From: Bacteroidota bacterium
GTDB lineage: Bacteria > Bacteroidota > Ignavibacteria > Kryptoniales > JAKASW01
Length of the DNA stretch: 64,000 bases
Assembly: GCA_021812985.1 (NCBI GenBank)
Contig: JAKAMG010000004.1
Location: 1-64,000, forward strand
Direction: 5' to 3'
The notes under the pieces were generated by a model. That model was not told where the DNA came from. It did no database searches and worked only from the letters and a program-made list of their open reading frames with translations. This document shows, piece after piece, positions 44,801 through 51,539 of this stretch. The position numbers and the translations under genes were made by a program. Numbering within the stretch: position 1 is the first letter of the stretch; every line of letters starts with the position of its first letter.

Positions 44801-47800
44801 ATGCGCAAAATGCTGTTTGCCGTTCTTGTTTCCATCACTGCCGTGCTCACGCTGGGAGGGACTCCAGATCAGGGACCGACGGTCAGGTTTTCTCACCCCG
44901 ACATCATCAGCTACGACCATCAAGGATTCATGGTGCATGGGAAGAGGATATTCATCTATTCGGGAAGCTTCCACTATTTCCGATGCGACACGTCCGAATG
45001 GATGGACAGGCTGGAAAAGATCAAGGCTGCGGGATTCAATGCCGTGGAGACTTACATTCCCTGGAATTGGCACGAACGGGAGGAAGGGAAACCCGACTTC
45101 AGAGAGCTTGACAAGTTCCTCAATGACTGCAGTGATATGGGTCTTTACGTCATCGCGAGACCCGGCCCGTATATATGCGCCGAGTGGAACATCGGCGGAT
45201 TTCCCGACTGGCTGGAGGGAAAGCATGTGGGTTTCAGGACAGCTTCCCCTCAGGATATACAGTGGTCCAAATACTGGTACGACGAAGTGCTCCCCGTCAT
45301 ACGCCGCCACCTTATCACCAACGGCGGAAGCGTAATCCTCATGCAGATAGAAAACGAGTATGATTACTTCAGCCTCCCCGACAGCGACAAAAAAGCCTAT
45401 CTGATTTCGCTCTACGAAACCGCGATGAAAAACGGGATAGATGTACCGATCATAACATGCTGGACGAGCCAGTCGCGCGACAACACCGACTCGGTTTTCT
45501 CTCAGGTAATGGACGCCTGCAATTTCTATCCGAGCTGGAATATCGAGAGCACTCTCCCCTCCATCGAAAGACTGAAGAGTGAGGAGCCCGCTTCCCCACC
45601 GATGGTCACGGAGCTCCAGGGAGGTTGGTTCTCGAGCGTCGGCGAAAAGAGCGTGCGAAGAGTCAATGACTTCGGCCCGGACCAGGTCAGCGCGCTTACG
45701 GATTTTGTGATCGCTCATGGCATCAAGGCCCTCAACTATTACATGCTCTACGGAGGAACGAACTTCGGTTACTGGGGTTCGCAGGACAAGACGACAAGCT
45801 ACGATTACACGGCGCCTATCTCAGAGCCGGGGGGGCTCTGGGATAAATACAGGGCAGTGAAGCTCCTCGGAGATTTCATCCGCCTGGAGGGGAAACATCT
45901 CGTCGATTCACGAGAGGTGAAGAATGGGGCGTACAGCGACACGCCCGGCATCGAGACTCTCCTGCGGACAGACGGCACGGCCGGATTTCTCCTCGTCGGC
46001 AACAAGACCGCCAAGACTGTCGTGGCAAACGTCCGCTTCAAGCCTCCGCAAGGTTCGGAGGTGACACTGAAAGTCAAAATGCGTCCGAAGGGGTCGTACC
46101 TCCTCCCCGTCGATCTTCCACTACCCGGCGGAGGTATGCTCCACTATACAAACGTGCCTGTCTCCGCGATATCCGAGCATAACGGCAAGCCGCTCATCAT
46201 CGCGTATGGGAATCCCGGAGATGAAGCTACGATCTACGCGGGCTCGAGCCTCTGCACCGAAGAGATCGGCAGCACAGATAAAATGTACAACTGGGACGGG
46301 CTTTACGTCCTCCTTACAACTTTTGAACGGGCCGCAAGATCGAGGGTGTTTGACACCCCAGCTGGAAAAATCTCGATTGTCTTCGATTCCTATCTCGCGA
46401 CCGAAGGGACAACGGACGGAGGCAACTTGACGGTGAACCTTCAGACGCGGCCAGGCGAGGACCACTTCTCGCTGTTCTCTCATGGAAAGGTTCGTTCGGT
46501 TTCCATCGACGGCAAAAGCGTGGGCGCGCGCGTCGATCCGAGGACACAAATGACTAACTTCTCCCTTAATACACCACCGGCCCGAATACAGAACGTTCAC
46601 ATAGAGGACATCCGCGCTTCAGGAGATGGTGAGGCTCCAGCCGTATCTGACTGGACCAATCTCAAATATGGGGGCGATACACTGGCCCCTCTTGAAAGCG
46701 AAGGCGACGTCACCGCGGGTTATACGGTCTATGAGGGAGAGTTCTCCACGGACACAAGCGGCCTGATCAAAGCTAATTACTATGACAACGACTGGCACTC
46801 CATTCTGGTAGATGGCGAAACCGTCCCCGGTCTGACCGGAAGCGGTGATGAGGATATCTCAAAGACTAGACTCCCCGCGGGGAAACACACTATCGAGATC
46901 ATTTATGAGAACAGAGGCTGGCCAAACGGAGGCAACATGGAGGGGAACAAGGGGCTCAAGTCCATTTCACTTGCGCCGGATGGCGAGATCATGAACGTGG
47001 ACAGTTGGAAACATGCGCCGGCTCCATCCCCTTACCCGGCTGGAAACGTAGATGAGGCGTCTCCAACCTTCAACGACTCAAAATGGGAGTCCGTAAATGT
47101 CGGCCACGGCAACCAGCCCTTCATAATGCAGAACGAAGGATGGTGGTTCAAGACGCGTATCAGGCTGAGCGACGAGTCGATAAGGGAAAATGCCACGCTG
47201 ACGTTCAAAGCCGTCGACGACAATGCACTCGTCTACGTCAACGGAAAACTCGCCGAAGAGCACAAAGGATACGATACGCCATTTACGATTCCGCTCTCAG
47301 AATACGGGATACCGGGAGACAACGTTGTCGCCGTTTACGTGCAGAACCAGGGAGGCGGAGGGGGAATATGGATGCCAGTCGTCTTAAAATGGGGCAGGAG
47401 CCTCAAGATAGATGCGAACCTCAAATTCCACCACTCGCTCCCGGGTCATCTCGCCGGATGGGAGGCAAAGAACCTTGACTCCTCCCGTTGGAAGAGCGCC
47501 CCACACTGGGAGGGCATCAGTTCGGCTGACGGTATAACATGGTACAGAGGCGAGTTCAAAATCCCTTCGAAACCGGGATGGGTAGTTCCGTGGCACCTTC
47601 ACATCGAGTCGACAGGAAGCGGACAGATCTGGATCAACGGGAGACTACTCGGACGGTTCTTCCAGGAAGGGCCGCAGAAAGACTTCTATCTGCCAAACGG
47701 TTGGCTTCAAAACGGAGTGATGAACAGCATCGTATTAGTGCTTAGGGCTGGAGAGAGCGGCGGCAGGCTCCCCGAGATAAGAGATGCCTATATCGCCCCC

Positions 47801-47851
47801 TACGAAGAATACGTGGTGCAAAAGCACACTCTGAAAGTAATTTTAAAATAG
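44801..47851 (+). CDS. Secreted GH35 beta-galactosidase
   Basis: A 1016-residue glycoside hydrolase behind a signal peptide (RKMLFAVLVSITAVLTLGG). The TIM barrel (about 25-350) has the GH35 series GSFHYFRCDTSEWMDRLEK, ETYIPWNWHE and RPGPYICAEWNIGGFP. The acid/base is E186 in QIENEY and the nucleophile E271 in TELQGGW. C-terminal jelly-roll modules follow, one near 735-830 with VYVNGKLAEEHKGYDTPF. It releases beta-galactosyl residues from plant or other glycans. Of three clustered ATGs, the one at 44801 best fits the GGAGGG at 44791. Confidence 0.93.
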   Translation: MRKMLFAVLVSITAVLTLGGTPDQGPTVRFSHPDIISYDHQGFMVHGKRIFIYSGSFHYFRCDTSEWMDRLEKIKAAGFNAVETYIPWNWHEREEGKPDFRELDKFLNDCSDMGLYVIARPGPYICAEWNIGGFPDWLEGKHVGFRTASPQDIQWSKYWYDEVLPVIRRHLITNGGSVILMQIENEYDYFSLPDSDKKAYLISLYETAMKNGIDVPIITCWTSQSRDNTDSVFSQVMDACNFYPSWNIESTLPSIERLKSEEPASPPMVTELQGGWFSSVGEKSVRRVNDFGPDQVSALTDFVIAHGIKALNYYMLYGGTNFGYWGSQDKTTSYDYTAPISEPGGLWDKYRAVKLLGDFIRLEGKHLVDSREVKNGAYSDTPGIETLLRTDGTAGFLLVGNKTAKTVVANVRFKPPQGSEVTLKVKMRPKGSYLLPVDLPLPGGGMLHYTNVPVSAISEHNGKPLIIAYGNPGDEATIYAGSSLCTEEIGSTDKMYNWDGLYVLLTTFERAARSRVFDTPAGKISIVFDSYLATEGTTDGGNLTVNLQTRPGEDHFSLFSHGKVRSVSIDGKSVGARVDPRTQMTNFSLNTPPARIQNVHIEDIRASGDGEAPAVSDWTNLKYGGDTLAPLESEGDVTAGYTVYEGEFSTDTSGLIKANYYDNDWHSILVDGETVPGLTGSGDEDISKTRLPAGKHTIEIIYENRGWPNGGNMEGNKGLKSISLAPDGEIMNVDSWKHAPAPSPYPAGNVDEASPTFNDSKWESVNVGHGNQPFIMQNEGWWFKTRIRLSDESIRENATLTFKAVDDNALVYVNGKLAEEHKGYDTPFTIPLSEYGIPGDNVVAVYVQNQGGGGGIWMPVVLKWGRSLKIDANLKFHHSLPGHLAGWEAKNLDSSRWKSAPHWEGISSADGITWYRGEFKIPSKPGWVVPWHLHIESTGSGQIWINGRLLGRFFQEGPQKDFYLPNGWLQNGVMNSIVLVLRAGESGGRLPEIRDAYIAPYEEYVVQKHTLKVILK

Positions 47852-47861
47852 CAGGTCGGGC

Positions 47862-47887
47862 GCCCGCGGGACTATTCTCCCGCGGGC
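47862..47887. terminator. GC-rich hairpin between convergent GH35 and YwiC genes
   Basis: GCCCGCGGGA-CTATTC-TCCCGCGGGC is a perfect 10-bp stem in the 46-nt gap between convergent stops. No T-tract follows on either strand. Its place suggests a shared bidirectional 3' end. Confidence 0.6.
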
Positions 47888-47897
47888 GGCTAACCCG

Positions 47898-48680
47898 TCA
47901 CCTTAGAAACACGCCAATCACCGCCAGGAATAGGAGCGATTGAAACACCAGCACTACACCGAGCCGCGTGAAACTGACTTTCTGTTCATGTGAAAGAGCG
48001 CCCAAAATAACCTGAAGTACCACCGGCACGAAGGCCGCGAGTAGCCAGGGGTTGATCACCCCGTAAAGAGCGGCCGCGGCGAGGACTGCAACCAGAACCG
48101 AGTGATAGACTATCATCATCGCCAGCGCCTTTCCCGCCTCACCGCTCCATCCGCCTTTGCTCCGGATGGATTCTATTTTTAGCTTCACGTAGAACACGCT
48201 GCTGCCAAAGAAGAGGATGTTGAGGCTGTAGAGAAGCAGGGCTTTCTCATCGAGACTCCCCGTTATTGTGTAATATCCGGCGGGTGCCGTTAGCGTCAGA
48301 GCCGCGACGGTGACAAGTTCGCTGACGAACGAGCGCTGGTCCCTGGCAAGAAACGACCTGATGCTGAATGCGAAAAGGATTCCTTCAATCGCGGCGAAGA
48401 CGAGGAGCCATGGAAGGTTGGCTAAGAAAACAATTCCCGCCCCTGCGAGAAGTCCAGGAACCGCTAAGGCCAGAAGGAGTAAAACGTCTCTCCTCCGCGG
48501 CACGCTTCTCCTCTTCAACATCGTGACCACCGGATGGTGTACAACGTAGAGGAGCGTAAAGCTTATGAAGAGGACCGCGAAAGCGGCTGAGAAGCGGGTG
48601 ACCAGAGCCGAAGACAGCATCGGTACGATCCACATCGCCCACGCACCATGCTCTCTTGGTATAAGCTCGTGTGCCTTCAT
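47898..48680 (-). CDS. YwiC-like integral membrane protein
   Basis: A 260-residue protein with about eight membrane helices and the family start ELIPREHGAWAMWIVP, typical of YwiC-like proteins. In Bacillus, ywiC lies near the anaerobic narK-fnr region, but its function is unknown. The start overlaps the hemerythrin stop as ATGA. It is the last gene of the rrf2-FeS-hemerythrin-ywiC operon. Confidence 0.85.
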   Translation of the reverse strand: MKAHELIPREHGAWAMWIVPMLSSALVTRFSAAFAVLFISFTLLYVVHHPVVTMLKRRSVPRRRDVLLLLALAVPGLLAGAGIVFLANLPWLLVFAAIEGILFAFSIRSFLARDQRSFVSELVTVAALTLTAPAGYYTITGSLDEKALLLYSLNILFFGSSVFYVKLKIESIRSKGGWSGEAGKALAMMIVYHSVLVAVLAAAALYGVINPWLLAAFVPVVLQVILGALSHEQKVSFTRLGVVLVFQSLLFLAVIGVFLR

Positions 48681-49165
48681 AGCACGAACGGCTTCCTGGA
48701 AGCGAACTTGACCTTCAGGATGTCCAACTGGGCTGCGGACAGGACCTCGCTCGCCTTCGGGAATATGTCCGCCTCTTCTCTCGAGAAGTGAGCATTCAGC
48801 TCCGTACTGAGTTCGGTGAGAAGCTCCAGCGCATCCGACTCCTTCCTTCCCTTCGTATGGTCGGTGAGCCCGTCATACGATCCGAGGAAGCGGCTATGTT
48901 CATGCCTCAGCTCGTCGAACCTTTCGTCGGCCGGTTCGGACAGGAGTGGAAAGAGGAACCGCTCTTCGGCCTCCTGGTGATACTCCAGGAAGCGGAGGAG
49001 TTTTGCGACCCTCGCGTCGAAATCCCGTCCATCATGCCTGAGGAGATCGGCCAACGAGAGCAGACTGCTGGTTTCCTTTTTGATAATTGCGTGCTCCAAT
49101 GTCAGGACATCCATGGGTTGCGATCGCGACCCGAGAGGAATACCGTACGGCCTTTCAAAATCCAT
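48677..49165 (-). CDS. Hemerythrin-domain protein
   Basis: A 162-residue four-helix protein with the diiron ligand pattern: H25 (TLEHAII), H63 and E67 (EYHQEAEERF), H88/H90 (LRHEHSRF), H126 and E130 (NAHFSREEADIFP). The family binds oxygen or NO, or repairs damaged iron-sulfur clusters (RIC/YtfE-like) in nitrosative stress. It overlaps the 4Fe-4S gene by 11 nt and ywiC by 4 nt. The ATG at 49165 may be too early; a Met at residue 18 just precedes the domain. Confidence 0.88.
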   Translation of the reverse strand: MDFERPYGIPLGSRSQPMDVLTLEHAIIKKETSSLLSLADLLRHDGRDFDARVAKLLRFLEYHQEAEERFLFPLLSEPADERFDELRHEHSRFLGSYDGLTDHTKGRKESDALELLTELSTELNAHFSREEADIFPKASEVLSAAQLDILKVKFASRKPFVL

Positions 49166-50246
49166 GGTTTATCGCTCCGATGTTCCTGAAGAGTGCGAGA
49201 TACTCTGCAGGTGAAATAGAATTCTGCCACAACCCTGCCAGGACAGCCACGCCGACAATGCCGAAGTAAACGCCGATGAGAAGGAGGGCGTAGTTGCGCT
49301 GAGATATCCCCTCCCGTCCCGAGGTCACAGACATGTTGAGCGTGTTCCTGACGGGACATGCTTCCACGCAAGAATAGCATGCCGTACACTCCACAGAGTT
49401 CACCGCCTCCAGCCTGTCGACCGGAAGAGCGGATGGGCAGGCCGTCGCGCATTTCCCGCAATCGATGCAGTTCGATTCGACGCGGCGTATCTTCATCGGG
49501 CTCACGAGGCTCGTTATACCGAGGAGGGCTCCGTAGGGGCACGCGTAACGACACCAAAAATTCTTGTAGAACAGCGAAAGAAAAATCAGCGCGCCAATGA
49601 CGATTAATGAGAAGGTCGATATATGCGCGAAGAAGAGATACATTTTTATGTCGGCAGCCTTGTTATAATCGGAACGGATGAATGAACCGAGCTCGTCCGC
49701 GGACATCATGGATACGGCCAGAAGGAAGAACGCCAGAAGGAAATACTTCAGCGAGCGCAGCGGTATGTCTATCCACCTGGGCAAATTGAAATTTCTCCCA
49801 ACCACCTTCGCTCCGAACTGGTAGAGGGATTCCGAGATGTAACCAACGGGGCATATCCAGCTGCAAAATCCCTTCTTCATGAAAGTGGAAATCAGGAGGA
49901 CGGCGACAAAGATGAAAAAGCCGGATGGATGAACATGATTAACAATTCCGGTAAGGATGAAATACCTGAAGCTCATGAGCGCGCTTATCGGAAGGAAGCC
50001 CTCTACGCCGGGAGGCCTCTGCATCGCTACTCCATTCTCCAGTCCCGACACAAACCTGTAAAAGTCGATCCCGATCCATACAACGAGGAGAAGGAAGAAG
50101 GGCTGGACATAACTTCGCGCGTTCGATCTTTCTCTCCTTACGAGACTGCGGTCCGTGAGTTTCTTTACACGCCTCCCGTCCGGGAGGGTGACGATCTGCA
50201 CTGGCGCATCCATTGTTTCGGATGAATTTGTCCTGTTTATATCCAT
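49155..50246 (-). CDS. Membrane 4Fe-4S protein, NapH/NosR-like
   Basis: A 363-residue polytopic iron-sulfur protein. Membrane helices lie near 48-66, 92-122, 166-184 and 206-226, with one more near 320-340. Two CxxxCP motifs (C128/C132 and C232/C236) are the hallmark of NapH/NosR/CcoG-type quinol dehydrogenases. Two ferredoxin clusters follow: C260, C263, C266, C270 and C287, C290, C293, C297. Family members pass electrons from quinol to periplasmic acceptors. The start lies 5 nt after the rrf2 stop. No nap or nos structural gene is in the window. Confidence 0.88.
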   Translation of the reverse strand: MDINRTNSSETMDAPVQIVTLPDGRRVKKLTDRSLVRRERSNARSYVQPFFLLLVVWIGIDFYRFVSGLENGVAMQRPPGVEGFLPISALMSFRYFILTGIVNHVHPSGFFIFVAVLLISTFMKKGFCSWICPVGYISESLYQFGAKVVGRNFNLPRWIDIPLRSLKYFLLAFFLLAVSMMSADELGSFIRSDYNKAADIKMYLFFAHISTFSLIVIGALIFLSLFYKNFWCRYACPYGALLGITSLVSPMKIRRVESNCIDCGKCATACPSALPVDRLEAVNSVECTACYSCVEACPVRNTLNMSVTSGREGISQRNYALLLIGVYFGIVGVAVLAGLWQNSISPAEYLALFRNIGAINHGF

Positions 50247-50251
50247 GGAAA

Positions 50252-50701
50252 TTATCTTATGCCAAGTTTTGTTCTGAGCTGCCTGCTGTCCTTGATCTCC
50301 CTGGCAACATCAGCGATAGTCTTCTTCGCAATCATCTGATATACCCGGTCGCGGAGCGGACCCCACTCGTTGTGCATCGGGCACGGATTCCTCCCGGAGC
50401 ACTCGGGGAAACCGAGGACACAGGACGTCAGGAAATCAGTCCCGTCGATCGCATCCACCACATGGAATAGCGCCACCTCGTCAGGCGCCTTCGCAAGCCT
50501 GAATCCGCCTTTCGGTCCTTTCTGCGACTGGAGAATCTTCGCCTGAACCAGAAGCTGGAACGTCTTGCCGAGAAAGGGCATCGGAATGCCGAGCCGATCA
50601 CTTATCTCTATAATATTCGTGTAGCTCTCGTGCGGCTGAGCTGCCATATATAGGATTCCCTGGAGAGCGTACTCGCACTGCCGGCTAAATATTAGAGACA
50701 T
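50252..50701 (-). CDS. Rrf2-family iron-sulfur transcriptional regulator
   Basis: A 149-residue winged-helix regulator. The HTH is near 28-50 and the wing is GPKGGFRLAK (62-71). Three cysteines C94, C101 and C107 (spacing C-x6-C-x5-C) could hold an Fe-S cluster as in IscR or NsrR. It probably represses its own operon (FeS-hemerythrin-ywiC) and responds to NO, oxygen or redox state. That output is consistent with NsrR-like regulation but not proven, since IscR-type and NsrR-type members cannot be separated by eye. Confidence 0.87.
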   Translation of the reverse strand: MSLIFSRQCEYALQGILYMAAQPHESYTNIIEISDRLGIPMPFLGKTFQLLVQAKILQSQKGPKGGFRLAKAPDEVALFHVVDAIDGTDFLTSCVLGFPECSGRNPCPMHNEWGPLRDRVYQMIAKKTIADVAREIKDSRQLRTKLGIR

Positions 50702-50921
50702 ATATCAGACCTTTCTATCTGAAATATAGCCCGGGGTGCAACCGAAGTCAAGCGATGATTCCTCCCCATGGCGGGCCTAAACGCGGCGCCCCACTCCGGG
50801 AAGGACAGGAACGCTTTGATCGGAAAGTCCCTCTGTTCCACCTCCGAACTCCCCTTTTTGTTGTAACTCAGGGGAAGAAGCGTTAAAGTACCACCAATAG
50901 GAAAAACAAGAAAATCGGGAA

Positions 50922-51539
50922 ATGCTGGCGGAAGAGATATCCGTTCCAAAACCTCTGGGTGTCGGGGAGGCTGCGCAGATTTGTCGGGTGACCACCCGCA
51001 CGATCAACTACTGGATCAAAGCCGGGAAGTTGAAGGCATACACAACCCCGGGGGGGCATTTCAGGATTTGGCCAAACGACCTGAGAGACTTTCTGAAGGC
51101 TTACAACATGAATATGAGTTCTGAATTGGGGAAAGAGCGTCGCAGGAAGGTTTTAATAATCGAGAGCGACGAGGCGTACTCGGATATGATGCGAAACATC
51201 CTTCTTGATAAATTTGACGACTGCGAGTTCCATAATAGTCACGACGGCTACGAGGCCCTGATTATCCTCGGAGACCTGAAGCCGGATCTCGTCGTGCTCG
51301 ACCTGACGATGCCCGGCGTCGATGGGTTCAGGATGCTTGAACTCATATCCGATCGCAGCGCGGTTCACCCCCTGAAGATCCTGGTCCTCTCAGGAAGTTC
51401 ATCCAGTGCCACAGTCGAAAGACTCAGAAGGTCCCGGGTCAATCGATGGCTTACCAAACCGGTTTCCACCGCGGAGCTCATCCATTCCGTTCAGAACCTC
51501 CTCACGAAGGAAGACAGAAACGGAGGGACACCTACTTGA
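50922..51539 (+). CDS. Excisionase/MerR-type HTH fused to a response-regulator receiver
   Basis: A 205-residue protein with the domains in unusual order. An N-terminal HTH_17-like domain (10-60: PLGVGEAAQICRVTTRTINY, AYTTPGGHFRIWPNDLRDFL) resembles BldC and excisionases. The receiver domain (about 75-197) has phospho-acceptor D127 in VVLDLTMPG, the conserved Thr/Ser step LVLSGSS and Lys in WLTKPVS. The acidic pocket reads ESDE, so one of the usual paired Asp is Ser. The hybrid kinase starts inside its stop codon (TTGA), so the pair is almost surely one signalling unit. It is divergent from the rrf2 operon. Confidence 0.87.
   Translation: MLAEEISVPKPLGVGEAAQICRVTTRTINYWIKAGKLKAYTTPGGHFRIWPNDLRDFLKAYNMNMSSELGKERRRKVLIIESDEAYSDMMRNILLDKFDDCEFHNSHDGYEALIILGDLKPDLVVLDLTMPGVDGFRMLELISDRSAVHPLKILVLSGSSSSATVERLRRSRVNRWLTKPVSTAELIHSVQNLLTKEDRNGGTPT
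51522..51527 (+). promoter_or_regulatory. Shine-Dalgarno site for the TTG-started hybrid kinase
   Basis: GGAGGG lies 8 nt before the TTG at 51536, whose TTGA overlaps the stop of the response-regulator gene. It argues against the ATG at 51446, which would overlap the upstream gene by 94 nt and has no such site. Confidence 0.75.

Noticed and set aside
50692-50949. 85-codon minus-strand frame upstream of rrf2
   Set aside because: It overlaps the start of the response-regulator gene, has no ribosome site and shows no protein-like pattern; the gap is better read as the shared divergent promoter region.
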